DNA from: Curvibacter sp. GWA2_63_95
Lineage (GTDB): Bacteria > Pseudomonadota > Gammaproteobacteria > Burkholderiales > Burkholderiaceae_C
Assembly (NCBI GenBank): GCA_001795455.1
Contig: MGPB01000022.1
Coordinates: forward strand, 1 to 39,303
Length of the DNA: 39,303 bases
Direction of reading: 5' to 3'
In this document: piece after piece, positions 8,031 to 17,801 of the stretch
How positions within the stretch are numbered: position 1 is the stretch's first letter
How the letters are laid out: every line of letters starts with the position of its first letter
The notes under the pieces: model-generated
Databases searched by the model: none
What the model was told of the DNA's origin: nothing
Seen by the model: the letters and a program-made list of their open reading frames with translations, nothing else
Position numbers and translations under genes: made by a program

Positions 8031-9970
8031 GTCTCGGCGGCATCGTTCACCTCGGTTGCCATGGCCGATCGGCGCAGGAAGCTGCGCAGCTTGGCCGGAC
8101 GCACTGGTTTGTGCAACAGCGTCAAACCCGCATCCTTGGCTGCCTGGATCAGGCCGGCATCCGTGTCGCCACTCATCAGACAGGCAGGAATCTCGCGCCG
8201 CGCGTGGGCCCGTACCATGGCAATCACGTCCAGGCCATTGCGCGCCTCACCCAAGCGGAAGTCACTCAACACCACATCGGGTGCGGCGTACGCATTCACA
8301 AAATCCAGCGCCTGGGCCACGGTGGCGGCCGCGTTGACCACGCAGCCCCATGAGGTGAGCAAGTCACGGATCGCTTCCAGTGCAAAGCCATCGTCCTCGA
8401 TCACCAGCACGCGCATGCCTTCAACACCGCCCAGGCCCTGCGGGTCGACCAATGCCATGCTGACAGAGGCTTCCACCGCTTGGGCAGCAGGCAGGTGGAT
8501 GGAAAAGCGCGTGCCACACCCCAGCGCTGAGCGCAGCGTGATGCTATGGCCCAGCAACTGAGCCGTGCGCTCCACAATGTTCAGGCCCAGCCCCAGACCC
8601 TGGGCCCGGTCACGGCCTGAGTTTCCAACCTGGTAGAACTCCCGGAAGATATCTTCCTGGTGTGCGGGTGAAATGCCAATGCCGCTGTCCGCCACATCCA
8701 GACGTACCTTGCGTCCATCGCCCACACGCCGACAGCTGATCATGACCGTGCCACGCTCGGTATAGCGGATTGCGTTGTTGGCCAGATTCATCACCATGCG
8801 CTGCAGTAGCACCGGGTCGGTCATCACCCAGTACGGGCTGGGGCGTATGCGCAAACGCAAACCCTTGCTTTCTGCCAGCGGCTGCAAGGCCTTGCGCAGG
8901 CTATGGAACAGCTCGCCCATATTGACCGGGCCCAGTTGTACCTGCACCGCGCCGGCATCCAGGCGAGAGACATCCAGCAGACCATCGAGCAAATCCTGCA
9001 TGGACTGCACCGAGGCTTCCAGGCTGGCTACCAGTTGGCGCGTCTGGGCGTCCAGCGGCAATTGCCCCAGCCGGGCGACAAACATGCCCAAGGCATGGGT
9101 AGGCTGGCGCAAGTCATGGCTAGCCGCTGCCAGAAAGCGGGACTTGGCCAAGGTGGCGGTTTCAGCTTCTTCTTTTTTAAGCCGCAGCTCACGCGTGGCC
9201 GACTCGACGCGGAACTCCATCTCTTCGCGCCCCCAAGCCAGGCGCTGGGCCATCTGGTTCAACCGGGTCTGCAGGTCGTACAAAGGGTCGTTCGGACGTG
9301 ACTCGGAGCTGGGCGTCAGGTCGCCCTCGCCAATACGCTCGATCATGCGGGACACACGCAGCACCGGGCGCACCACGCCCTCCCCCATCCGGGTGGCCAA
9401 AATGCCCCCCAACACCAATCCCGCAAGGCCAATGCCCAGGGCCAGCACCAGCAGCTCGCGCTCGCGCGCCACCAAGCGCGCGCGCGACACTTCCAGCACC
9501 ACATGGCCAAACACCTCGGGGGCAGAGCCCTGCGCGCCAGGCGATGGGGAAAACAGATCATCAATGGGCACATTGCCCGAGGTCACCTCCACCACCACCA
9601 CGTCAATGCTGTCGCCAAGCTGTTGGCGGGCGTAGGCTGAACTGCTGGCTTCCTTGAGTCCGTTGTAGTGCAAAAGGCCGGAACTTGCCAGCATGCGACC
9701 GTCCACATCAAATACAGCGACAGAGCGCACATCCGATTCGCGCTGCAGGCCGGCCAACACCGTTTGAAGCGCAGCCACATTGCCAGAAAACAGGCCGTAT
9801 TCACTGGCCAGCGCGACTTGGCGCGCCATCAGGCGGGTCCGCAGGCTATGTGATTCATCAAGGTCGGAAATGCGGCTGGTCCAGAACACCGAGACGAGCG
9901 CCAGCACCACCAAGGTGACCGGCACCAGCGCTGCGGCCAGCATGCGGGTGCGAATACCCGGGAACATCAT
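8027..9970 (-). CDS. Hybrid sensor histidine kinase with C-terminal receiver
   Basis: This 647-residue inner-membrane kinase has a first membrane helix near residues 10-31 and a periplasmic sensor of about 140 residues. A second helix lies near 175-195, followed by HAMP and a short coiled coil to about 270. The HisKA domain has His285 in AASHDLRQPTHALGMF. The ATP-binding domain shows the N box NLANNAIRYTE, DSGIGI and GLGLGLNIVE. A receiver domain follows (about 515-640) with phosphoacceptor Asp570 in LSDFRL. HDLRQP is the variant H-box common in hybrid kinases that lack PAS domains. Its ATG overlaps the stop of the upstream binding-protein gene as ATGA, so translation is coupled. This implies that the periplasmic binding protein feeds the sensor region. 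The separate LuxR-type regulator converges from the other side. Confidence 0.94.
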   Translation of the reverse strand: MMFPGIRTRMLAAALVPVTLVVLALVSVFWTSRISDLDESHSLRTRLMARQVALASEYGLFSGNVAALQTVLAGLQRESDVRSVAVFDVDGRMLASSGLLHYNGLKEASSSAYARQQLGDSIDVVVVEVTSGNVPIDDLFSPSPGAQGSAPEVFGHVVLEVSRARLVARERELLVLALGIGLAGLVLGGILATRMGEGVVRPVLRVSRMIERIGEGDLTPSSESRPNDPLYDLQTRLNQMAQRLAWGREEMEFRVESATRELRLKKEEAETATLAKSRFLAAASHDLRQPTHALGMFVARLGQLPLDAQTRQLVASLEASVQSMQDLLDGLLDVSRLDAGAVQVQLGPVNMGELFHSLRKALQPLAESKGLRLRIRPSPYWVMTDPVLLQRMVMNLANNAIRYTERGTVMISCRRVGDGRKVRLDVADSGIGISPAHQEDIFREFYQVGNSGRDRAQGLGLGLNIVERTAQLLGHSITLRSALGCGTRFSIHLPAAQAVEASVSMALVDPQGLGGVEGMRVLVIEDDGFALEAIRDLLTSWGCVVNAAATVAQALDFVNAYAAPDVVLSDFRLGEARNGLDVIAMVRAHARREIPACLMSGDTDAGLIQAAKDAGLTLLHKPVRPAKLRSFLRRSAMATEVNDAAET

Positions 9971-10905
9971 GGGCGTTTCTCCAAGCGGTGCAGACGTTCG
10001 TTCAAGACCGCCTCATCCAGCGACATGCCCAGTGAGCGGGCAACGTGTTCATTCAGCGCCACACTGAACTCCAGCGGGTACTGCGACGCAGGCACCGCCC
10101 CCCCCTGAAGCACGGTGCGCGCCATCGCCCCCGCCTGCACACCAATCTGGCGCGGCGTACTGTAGACCGCCAACAAGGCGCCTGCTTTCACATACGCCGG
10201 GGAAAATGCCATGACCGGCACACGTGCGCGGTAGGTAGCCAGCAAAATATTCGAGATGGTGCTGCTGTTGTAAACCTGCGGATCGGCCACGGCAAACAGC
10301 ACATCAGCGCCATCGAGTACGGTTTTCAGCCCAGCAAACAGGTTGGCCGACGATGGGACGGACCCCGCGACCAGTTCGATACCCCGGACCTGGGCTGCGG
10401 CCTGCAGATTCGGCTGCTGCGCCAACGACTCCTGCCCCCACAGTACCCCCACACGCTTGACCTCTGGCAAGGCCAGGTGCATCAGGTCAAGCTGGCGGCC
10501 AAAGGGCTGATCGAGGTACACCGCCACCGCAGGGGCAGCGGCCCTGCCGGGACTGTCCCGCAGAATGCGCTCGAAGCCCAAACGCGGAATCAGGGCTGAC
10601 ACCAGTGTGGGGCGCCCCTCGCGCTGCAAAGCGCGGGCCAGGGCATCGGAACCCAGCGTGATCCAGACCTTGGCGGACAGCGCCGCCCCCAGATCTCCCG
10701 CCGCCAGTTCGGATGCATACAGTTGCAAGATATCCGTGCGCCGCACCCCCAACCTGACCAGCTCGGCAACAGCAGCCTGGCTGGCATCGTGGTAATTGGG
10801 ACTTCGCTCACTGCTAAGGACCAGCACCTCCGCCGCAAATGCCCCGGGCGCGCCCCACAGCGTCCAGCCGAGCAAGATGCCACAGAGCGCGCGTGCCCAC
10901 CCCAT
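9967..10905 (-). CDS. Periplasmic ABC-type substrate-binding protein without transporter partners
   Basis: This 312-residue protein starts with a signal peptide (MGWARALCGILLGWTLWGA, cleavage near AFAA) and resembles the ABC_sub_bind family (PF04392, TrpX-like). Supporting stretches are NYHDASQAAVAELVRLG and TLGSDALARALQREG, with Rossmann-like lobes including KRVGVLWG and DVLFAVADPQVYNSSTI. No permease or ATPase gene is nearby. It starts three bases after the TonB receptor stop and overlaps the kinase start by four bases. The sequence shows a binding protein; acting as the ligand-sensing subunit of the kinase is inferred from gene order. The ligand is unknown. Confidence 0.88.
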   Translation of the reverse strand: MGWARALCGILLGWTLWGAPGAFAAEVLVLSSERSPNYHDASQAAVAELVRLGVRRTDILQLYASELAAGDLGAALSAKVWITLGSDALARALQREGRPTLVSALIPRLGFERILRDSPGRAAAPAVAVYLDQPFGRQLDLMHLALPEVKRVGVLWGQESLAQQPNLQAAAQVRGIELVAGSVPSSANLFAGLKTVLDGADVLFAVADPQVYNSSTISNILLATYRARVPVMAFSPAYVKAGALLAVYSTPRQIGVQAGAMARTVLQGGAVPASQYPLEFSVALNEHVARSLGMSLDEAVLNERLHRLEKRP

Positions 10906-10908
10906 GCG

Positions 10909-12849
10909 TCAGTGGTCCACCCGCAACGACACAAAGGCGCGGCGGTCAAAGAAAAATTTGCGGTCACCGTCTCGATAGGGCTGGTCCACATTCTGGACGA
11001 CAAAAGCCAGTTCGGCCTTGTGTTTGCCAAAACGCAGGGGCTGGGCCACGCGGATATCCGTGCGCCCCATCGAGTAGAGACGGTCACTGCCAGACATCAG
11101 TCCGATATCGTCGGACTGCTGGTGCATCAGCGACAAGGTGGTCCCGGAGGACAAGGTGTGCACCGCCATCAGCGACGCGGCATAGCGGGCTGCCCCATGG
11201 GTGGTTTTGAAGCGCTCCGCACCTGCAATCTGGGTCCAGGTTTGGGTGGCAAACAGCTGGGTAGCGGTCGAGGGTTTCCATTGAATCTGGTGTTCGACGC
11301 CGGTGATGCTGAAGTTCTCTATGTTCCGGTAGTCCTCCGGAGAAACACCGCTCGGGCGCTCGATGCCATCCGTAATGCGTTCATCAAAAAAACGGACGTC
11401 CCCCGAAATGCCATGTGGTGCGAGGTTGTAGTTGTAGCCCAGCTCACGGGTGTAAATTTTCTCAGGCAACAGGGCTCCGCTACTGAGCACCGTGGTGAGG
11501 GGTTGGGTGCCATTGGCATCGTAATAACGCACGGCGGCATACTTCTCGTAGGCACTCGGTGGGCGAAAGGCGCTCGATACCCCGGCACGCAGGGTGTGGC
11601 CCGCAAACACATGCCAATTGAGCATCAGGCGCGGGGAGAAGGTGCCGCCGCCCATATCGCTTTGCTCGGCCATTGCGCCGACATTCAACACCCAATCGGG
11701 TTGCAATCTCCACTCCACGCTGCCAAACAAGCGTGAGAAGTTGGAGACCACCTGCTCACGGGTGTCGAAACTGGAATGCGAGGTCACCTGCTCGCGCCGC
11801 AACTCTGTTCCCCACACGGATCGCAGGCTGAGCGAGTGCACCACGGTGTGTTGCAGTGTTAGGGCATCGTTCTGCTCCTGACCGCCAAAGTCCACCAACG
11901 CACCGAAGTAGTTGATCCCATTGATCAGGCCGGTGCTCTGGTAACGAAAATTGTCTTTGTGGGTATTCTGGGTCCGAGAAAAACTCAGTTGCACATCCTG
12001 GTCGCCGTCCAGCGGCTTGCGCCAGTCCATCTGCACAAACTGGGAGCCCAAGAATCGCATGCGCTGGACATTGCCGGGCGAGTCCGCAGAACCACGCCCC
12101 GCATCAATGCCCAAGGCCCCTACACGCATGTCGAGTTCCGCGCCGCCCCCCGTGTCCCAGGACGCAACGGCATTCACGCGGGAGACACGGTTGCGACCAT
12201 AGGCCGCGCGCAGCCCCTCATCCCCCCGCGAGTCCACACTAATGCGGTAAGTCGCCCCGGGCAGCCCCCAGCCGATGCTGGCGCCTGCATCAGCCACCAT
12301 GTTGTCACCCATGGTCATGGTTGCTGCTGACCCTAAATCCCGAACATCTCTGGAGATGATGTTGATCACGCCCAGAAACGCACGTGCCCCGTAAGTGGCG
12401 GAATTGGACCCCCGCAGTATCTCAATGCGGGCAATATCGTCCAGCGCCAGGGTCTGCAAACCCAGTCCCGCAGAGCCCTGCAAGTGACCGGAGTACACCG
12501 AGCGCCCATCCACCAGCACCTGAATGCGGTTGGCCCAGTCATCGCTGCGCCCGTGGTAGGAGGCCAGTGGGGCATCGGTCTCAAAGGACGTAGTCGTCTG
12601 GAAGCCCGGCACCATGCGCAGAAGGTCTGCAACATCGCGCGCCCCCGACATGCGGATGAACTGGCGGTCCAGAATCGTTACAGCCCCGGGCGCCTCATCC
12701 AGTGGCTGGGCCAGCCGTGACACCGACAGCACCACGGGCACCTCGCCCAAAAAGTCGCGCTCACTCACCGCGCTAGCCTGGGAACCACTTTGGGCTCGGG
12801 CTATCGCGCAGGCGGCTGACAACAACAGGGGTAAGAGTTTGGAGGACAT
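10909..12849 (-). CDS. TonB-dependent outer membrane receptor
   Basis: This 646-residue outer-membrane protein has a signal peptide ([20 protein letters not shown]). A plug domain follows (about 30-160): [61 protein letters not shown] and [10 protein letters not shown] beta-barrel of about 480 residues completes the protein. The ATG at 12849 is preferred because GGAGAAG lies six bases upstream and the signal peptide starts there; the frame stays open 54 bases further. The terminal residues are SLRVDH, not ending in the usual aromatic. It is the first gene of a unit that continues into the binding protein and hybrid kinase. I infer that it imports or senses the compound the kinase monitors. 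The substrate is not recognisable; a siderophore, vitamin or aromatic compound is possible. Confidence 0.93.
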   Translation of the reverse strand: MSSKLLPLLLSAACAIARAQSGSQASAVSERDFLGEVPVVLSVSRLAQPLDEAPGAVTILDRQFIRMSGARDVADLLRMVPGFQTTTSFETDAPLASYHGRSDDWANRIQVLVDGRSVYSGHLQGSAGLGLQTLALDDIARIEILRGSNSATYGARAFLGVINIISRDVRDLGSAATMTMGDNMVADAGASIGWGLPGATYRISVDSRGDEGLRAAYGRNRVSRVNAVASWDTGGGAELDMRVGALGIDAGRGSADSPGNVQRMRFLGSQFVQMDWRKPLDGDQDVQLSFSRTQNTHKDNFRYQSTGLINGINYFGALVDFGGQEQNDALTLQHTVVHSLSLRSVWGTELRREQVTSHSSFDTREQVVSNFSRLFGSVEWRLQPDWVLNVGAMAEQSDMGGGTFSPRLMLNWHVFAGHTLRAGVSSAFRPPSAYEKYAAVRYYDANGTQPLTTVLSSGALLPEKIYTRELGYNYNLAPHGISGDVRFFDERITDGIERPSGVSPEDYRNIENFSITGVEHQIQWKPSTATQLFATQTWTQIAGAERFKTTHGAARYAASLMAVHTLSSGTTLSLMHQQSDDIGLMSGSDRLYSMGRTDIRVAQPLRFGKHKAELAFVVQNVDQPYRDGDRKFFFDRRAFVSLRVDH

Positions 12850-12945
12850 GGTTTCTTCTCCAACGACAGGTTTTGTATTTCTTGTACTGCCTCGATTTTG
12901 CACTGCGATTCATCCGACGCCGCAGAAGCGTGGACAATAGAGCGC

Positions 12946-14106
12946 ATGGCAGAACCCGGCAATTTGCGCATCGTACCCTTGGTGGACCAACGCACGCGGT
13001 CTATCCCCGTGAGCAGCCTGCCCCCAGATCCGCGTGCGTCAGACCCCGGACAGACCGGCTTGAGCGATGTGCTTGGCCGACCCTTGCGGGATTTGCGTAT
13101 CAGCGTGACAGACCGCTGCAACTTCCGCTGTAGCTACTGCATGCCCAAGGACGTGTTCGACAAAGATTACCAGTACCTGCCGCAAACGGCGCTACTGAAC
13201 TTTGAAGAAATCACCCGCCTGACCCGCCAGTTTGTGGCGCAAGGGGTACAAAAAATCCGCCTGACGGGTGGCGAGCCCCTGCTGCGCAAAAACCTGGAAA
13301 TACTGGTGGCACAACTGGCGGCCCTGCGGACGCCTGAGGACCAGCCCTTGGACCTGACCCTGACGACCAACGGCTCCCTGCTGGCCAAAAAGGCTCGGGC
13401 CTTGAAAGAGGCCGGCCTGCAGCGAGTAACCGTCAGTCTGGATGGGCTGGACGATGCCGTATTCCGGCGCATGAACGATGTGGATTTTCCAGTCGCCGAC
13501 GTGCTGCGCGGCATTGAAGCCGCTCAGGCAGTAGGCCTGGGGCCTATCAAAGTAAATATGGTGGTCAAGCGCGGCACCAACGAGCAGCAGATCCTGCCCA
13601 TGGCCAGGCACTTCAAAGGGTCGGGAATCGTGCTGCGCTTTATTGAATACATGGACGTGGGCGCCACCAATGGCTGGCGCATGGATGAAGTGATGCCATC
13701 GGCCGAGGTGGTTCGCCTCCTCCAGACCGAGTGGCCCATGCTCACACTGGGGCACGCCACGCGCGGAGAAACCGCACAGCGCTGGGGCTACGCCAACGCA
13801 GCGGGGCACCATGACACAACAGCGGGAGAGATTGGAGTGATCAGCAGTGTCACCCAGGCTTTTTGCGGCGACTGCAACCGGGCACGCCTCTCCACCGAAG
13901 GACAGCTCTACCTCTGCCTGTTCGCAGGCCAGGGCTATGACTTGCGCAGCCTGCTGCGCGATGGCAGCCCGGATGCCCAATTGGGGGCCGCGATCCGCCA
14001 GATCTGGCACCAGCGCAGCGAACAGTATTCCGCCTTGCGCAGTGCCCTGCCCCCCGGCAGCGGGCCAGGCGTACGCCGCGTGGAGATGAGTTATATCGGT
14101 GGTTGA
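12946..14106 (+). CDS. moaA: GTP 3',8-cyclase MoaA (molybdenum cofactor biosynthesis)
   Basis: This 386-residue radical SAM enzyme carries out the first step of molybdopterin synthesis, rearranging GTP to 3',8-cyclo-GTP. The SAM-binding cluster is Cys58, Cys62 and Cys65 in [12 protein letters not shown]. The second cluster uses Cys307, Cys310 and Cys324 in [10 protein letters not shown] and [17 protein letters not shown] is the SAM-contacting GGEP motif, and the C-terminal Gly-Gly needed for GTP handling is present (SYIGG). The N-terminus is about 45 residues longer than in E. coli. The ATG at 12946 was chosen; a TTG 48 bases upstream is possible. The gene is divergent from the TonB receptor and overlaps mobA by eight bases. 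Confidence 0.96.
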   Translation: MAEPGNLRIVPLVDQRTRSIPVSSLPPDPRASDPGQTGLSDVLGRPLRDLRISVTDRCNFRCSYCMPKDVFDKDYQYLPQTALLNFEEITRLTRQFVAQGVQKIRLTGGEPLLRKNLEILVAQLAALRTPEDQPLDLTLTTNGSLLAKKARALKEAGLQRVTVSLDGLDDAVFRRMNDVDFPVADVLRGIEAAQAVGLGPIKVNMVVKRGTNEQQILPMARHFKGSGIVLRFIEYMDVGATNGWRMDEVMPSAEVVRLLQTEWPMLTLGHATRGETAQRWGYANAAGHHDTTAGEIGVISSVTQAFCGDCNRARLSTEGQLYLCLFAGQGYDLRSLLRDGSPDAQLGAAIRQIWHQRSEQYSALRSALPPGSGPGVRRVEMSYIGG

Positions 14107-14743
14107 TTCTCGCCCCCCATCTGCCGCGCCCGCCAACACCTTGTGCGTGCTCCTGGCGGGTGGTCAAGGCCAGCGTATGGGAGGGGCCGACAAGGGGCTC
14201 CAGCTCTACCGGGGCCAGGCATTGGCCGCGTATGGCCTGCAGCGCCTTCAGGCGCAAAGCTGGGGGCCAGCGCAACACATGGGCATCAGTGCCAATCGCC
14301 ATGCGCAGGAGTACGCAGCACTGGGTTACCCGGTCTGGGCCGACGAGCGCACAGGTTATGGCGGACCTTTGGAGGGCATCTGGTCGGCCTTTCAACATGC
14401 AGCGGCGCTGCCCCCAACCACGCACTACCTGCTGATCGTGCCGTGTGACACGCCACATATTCCGCTGGACCTTGCATCGCGCCTTGCAGGCACACTGGAA
14501 GCCACACAGCGCCACGCTGCAGCGGCCCGCGCCAACGGACGTACCCACCCCTTGGCATGTCTGCTATCCACCCAGTTGGCACCAGACCTCCGCCATTACC
14601 TGGACAGCGGGCAACGCAAGGTGCAAACCTGGCTGGAAGCCAGCGGGGTGCAATGGGTGGACTTTGACGCCCCCGCCTATCCAGCGGATGCGTTCGATAA
14701 CTTCAACACCCTGGCGGACTTGGCCTCCAGGGCACCTGGCTGA
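14099..14743 (+). CDS. mobA: Molybdenum cofactor guanylyltransferase MobA
   Basis: This 214-residue enzyme attaches GMP to molybdopterin to make the guanine dinucleotide cofactor. The nucleotide-binding signature [19 protein letters not shown] sits near residues 17-35. [11 protein letters not shown] and the metal site PCDTPHIP also match the family. The GTG start at 14099 overlaps the last codons of moaA by eight bases, so translation is probably coupled. MobA-type cofactor serves DMSO-reductase-family enzymes such as nitrate reductases and formate dehydrogenases, none of which is in the window. It ends one base before the stop of the converging RND pump gene. Confidence 0.94.
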   Translation: MVDSRPPSAAPANTLCVLLAGGQGQRMGGADKGLQLYRGQALAAYGLQRLQAQSWGPAQHMGISANRHAQEYAALGYPVWADERTGYGGPLEGIWSAFQHAAALPPTTHYLLIVPCDTPHIPLDLASRLAGTLEATQRHAAAARANGRTHPLACLLSTQLAPDLRHYLDSGQRKVQTWLEASGVQWVDFDAPAYPADAFDNFNTLADLASRAPG

Positions 14744-14744
14744 G

Positions 14745-17700
14745 TCAGACCGGGTCTTTCTTCGCACCCGGTGCGTGTTTGCGGGCCAGCAAGGTGTACA
14801 TGGTAGGAACCACAAACACCGTCAGCAAGGTCCCGACTGACATGCCGCCCACGATCACCCAGCCGATTTGCTGGCGGCTCTCGGCCCCGGCGCCCGAGGC
14901 CAAGGCCAGCGGAATAGCGCCCAGTACCATGGCGCCAGTGGTCATCAGGATGGGGCGGATACGCTGGGAAGCAGACTGCTGGATAGCCTGCAAAGTCTGC
15001 ATGCCCTGCTCACGCAACTGGTTTGCAAATTCCACCATCAAAATGCCGTGCTTGGTAATCAGGCCCACCAAGGTGATCAGGCCAATCTGGCTGAACACAT
15101 TCAAAGTCCCGCCGGACCATTTCAGGGCGACCAGTGCGCCTGCCATAGACAAGGGAACACTGAGCATGATGACCAAGGGGTCCACAAAACTCTCGAACTG
15201 GGCAGCCAGCACCAGAAAGATGAACACCAAGGCGAGTAAAAACACCAGTGTCAAGGAATCTGAAGACTTGCGAAACTCGCGGCTGGAGCCATTCACATCC
15301 GTTGCATACCCTGGTTTGAGTACCTTCTTGGCCGTGGCATCCAGGAAGTCCAAGGCCTCGCCGAGCGAGTAATCAGGGGACAAGTTCGCCGTAACGGTCG
15401 CGGAGCGTCGCTGGCCAAAGTGGTTCAGCTCCCTCGGCACCACGACTTCTTTGATTTTGACCAGAGCAGACAGCGGCACCATGGCATCCCCCTTGGCACG
15501 CACAAAGATGTTCTCAATGTCATCGGGCGTATCTCTCCCCGTCGCCGCAGTACGCACCACGACGTCGTACTGCTCACCATCCCGCTTGTAGCGGGTCACG
15601 TTGCGCCCTCCCAACACGGTTTCAATCGAGCGCGCAATCACATCCACCCCGACCCCCATATCGGCGGCCCGCTCGCGGTCTACTTCCAGCCTGAATTCGG
15701 GCTTGTTGAGTCGCAAATCGGTATCCACTTGCAAGAAACCAGGGTTTTTCGCCAACTCATCCTGAAACGCACGCACCGCCTGTGACAGGTTTTGGTAACT
15801 CTCGGAGGTGATGATCACAAAGTTGACAGGGCGCTGGGTAAAGCCCTGGCCCAAGGACGGCGGTGTGATCGGGAATGCTGTGACCCCGGGCATGCCGGAC
15901 ACGCGGGGGGTCATCTCACGCGCCATCTCCACCGTCGTCCGCTGACGCTCTTCCCAGGGCACGGCCCGAAAAAACACATTCCCCTGGGCCACTGTGGGGC
16001 TACCGATGTTCGCAAAAATCCGGTCAAACTCCGGGAAACCCTCCCCCACCTTTTCGATGGAGCGGGCGTAGCGGTTGGTGTAATCCAGCGTGGCACCATC
16101 GGGAGCATTGATCTGCGCCAGCACCACCCCCCGGTCCTCCATGGGTGACAGTTCGCGTTTGATGGAACCCATCACCGCCCAGGTCACGGCCCCACTCCCC
16201 ACCATCACCAACACCACCAGCCAGCGGTGGCGCAATGTCCAAGCCAGTACCGTGCCGTAGCCTTTGGTGAACGACTCCAGCGCATGCTCCATGGTGCGGT
16301 CAAACCAGCTAGGGCGTGGGTTGTGGCGCAACAGCACCGAGGACATCATCGGCGACAAGGTCAAGGCCACCAGACCCGACACCAGCACGGCCCCCGCCAG
16401 CGCCAGCGCGAACTCGGTAAACAAGCGCCCGGTACGGCCCGGTGCAAACGCCAACGGCACGTAGACCGCCACCAAGGTCAAGGTCATGGCCACAATCGCA
16501 AAGCCCACCTCCCGTGCGCCCTGGATGGCAGCCTGGAATGGTGGTACACCATCTTCAATGTGCCGGTAAATGTTCTCCAGCATCACAATGGCATCGTCCA
16601 CGACCAGACCAATGGCCAACACCAGCGCAAGCAAGGTCAGGGTGTTGATGCTGAAACCGGCCAAGGCCATCAACGCAAAAGCGCCAATCAGCGCCACCGG
16701 AATGGTGACCAGCGGAATGATCGCCGCACGCAAGGTGCGCAGGAAGACAAAAATGACCAGCGCCACCAGCACAGAGGCTTCGACAATCGTCTGGTAGACG
16801 GCTTTGATGGAGCGATCAATGAAAACAGAGTTGTCATTGGCAACCTCCACCAACACCCCCGGTGGCAAGTCTTTCTGGATCTTCGCCATCAGCGCGCGCA
16901 CCCCCGCCGACAAATCCAGTGGATTGGCGGTCGCCTGTCGGACCACGCCGACCCCGATCGCATCCTTGCCGTTGAGGCGCACACTGGAGCGCTCCTCCGC
17001 CGGGCCCTGCGCCACGCGGGCGACGTCCCCAATGCGCACAGGAAAACCGTTCACGGTTTTGACAATCACCTGGGAAAATTCGCCGGGTCGGCTCAGGTCG
17101 GTCGCGGCGGTCACATTGAATTCGCGCAAGTTGCTTTCAATGCGTCCGGCAGGAACTTCCAGGTTCGAACGGCGCAAGGCGTCCTCCACATCCTGGATCG
17201 TCAAGCGAAATGCCGCCAGCTTGGCGGGGTCCAAAGATATCTGCATGGAGAACTTGCGTTCTCCGGAAATCGTCACATCGGCAGCACCGGGGGCGGTCTG
17301 CAAGATCGGTTTGACCAACGTATTGGCCATTTCCGACAACTGCAGAGCATTGTGGGTATCGGAGCTCAAAGACAAAAAAATCACCGGAAACGCATCGGCT
17401 TCGACCTTGGCGATGACGGGCTCGTCAATCCCTTGGGGCAGGCGCTGGCGCACGCGGGAGACCTTGTCCCGCACGTCGGCGGCAGCAGAATCAGCATCAC
17501 GCGACAGCGCAAAACGGATGGAGATCTGGCTGCGCTCCTGGCGGCTGCTGGAGGTGATGACGTCCACACCCTCAATCCCCGCCAGGGAATCTTCCAGTAC
17601 CTTGGTCACCTGGGCTTCGACCACTTCACTCGATGCGCCGCCAAACCGCGTGGTCACCGTCACAACGGGCTCATCAATTTTTGGGTACTCCCGGACTGAC

Positions 17701-17795
17701 AGGCCGGTGAAAGACACCGCACCAATCAACATGATGAGCAAAGACAACACGGTCGCGAAGACCGGCCGACGTATGGATGTTTCAGCCAATTGCAT
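14745..17795 (-). CDS. RND multidrug efflux permease (HAE-1 family)
   Basis: This 1016-residue inner-membrane proton antiporter begins MQLAETSIRRPVFATVLSLL, the standard RND start. It has twelve expected membrane helices and two large periplasmic loops. The proton relay is intact: Asp400 and Asp401 in GLVVDDAIVMLENI (TM4), and the lysine in GLITKHGILMVEFAN (TM10). That points to organic-compound export, not heavy-metal export. The length is nearer MdtB/MdtC and MexK-type pumps than AcrB (1049). The start lies seven bases after the adaptor's stop, with GGAGG near the adaptor's end. No outer-membrane channel gene follows, so a TolC-like protein encoded elsewhere must be shared. The substrates cannot be assigned. 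Confidence 0.95.
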   Translation of the reverse strand: MQLAETSIRRPVFATVLSLLIMLIGAVSFTGLSVREYPKIDEPVVTVTTRFGGASSEVVEAQVTKVLEDSLAGIEGVDVITSSSRQERSQISIRFALSRDADSAAADVRDKVSRVRQRLPQGIDEPVIAKVEADAFPVIFLSLSSDTHNALQLSEMANTLVKPILQTAPGAADVTISGERKFSMQISLDPAKLAAFRLTIQDVEDALRRSNLEVPAGRIESNLREFNVTAATDLSRPGEFSQVIVKTVNGFPVRIGDVARVAQGPAEERSSVRLNGKDAIGVGVVRQATANPLDLSAGVRALMAKIQKDLPPGVLVEVANDNSVFIDRSIKAVYQTIVEASVLVALVIFVFLRTLRAAIIPLVTIPVALIGAFALMALAGFSINTLTLLALVLAIGLVVDDAIVMLENIYRHIEDGVPPFQAAIQGAREVGFAIVAMTLTLVAVYVPLAFAPGRTGRLFTEFALALAGAVLVSGLVALTLSPMMSSVLLRHNPRPSWFDRTMEHALESFTKGYGTVLAWTLRHRWLVVLVMVGSGAVTWAVMGSIKRELSPMEDRGVVLAQINAPDGATLDYTNRYARSIEKVGEGFPEFDRIFANIGSPTVAQGNVFFRAVPWEERQRTTVEMAREMTPRVSGMPGVTAFPITPPSLGQGFTQRPVNFVIITSESYQNLSQAVRAFQDELAKNPGFLQVDTDLRLNKPEFRLEVDRERAADMGVGVDVIARSIETVLGGRNVTRYKRDGEQYDVVVRTAATGRDTPDDIENIFVRAKGDAMVPLSALVKIKEVVVPRELNHFGQRRSATVTANLSPDYSLGEALDFLDATAKKVLKPGYATDVNGSSREFRKSSDSLTLVFLLALVFIFLVLAAQFESFVDPLVIMLSVPLSMAGALVALKWSGGTLNVFSQIGLITLVGLITKHGILMVEFANQLREQGMQTLQAIQQSASQRIRPILMTTGAMVLGAIPLALASGAGAESRQQIGWVIVGGMSVGTLLTVFVVPTMYTLLARKHAPGAKKDPV

Positions 17796-17801
17796 GGTGC
17801 A

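Noticed and set aside
16227..17699. A plus-strand open frame of 490 codons opposite the RND pump
   Set aside because: His/Gln/Arg-rich antisense product; the pump's proton-relay residues show the true strand.
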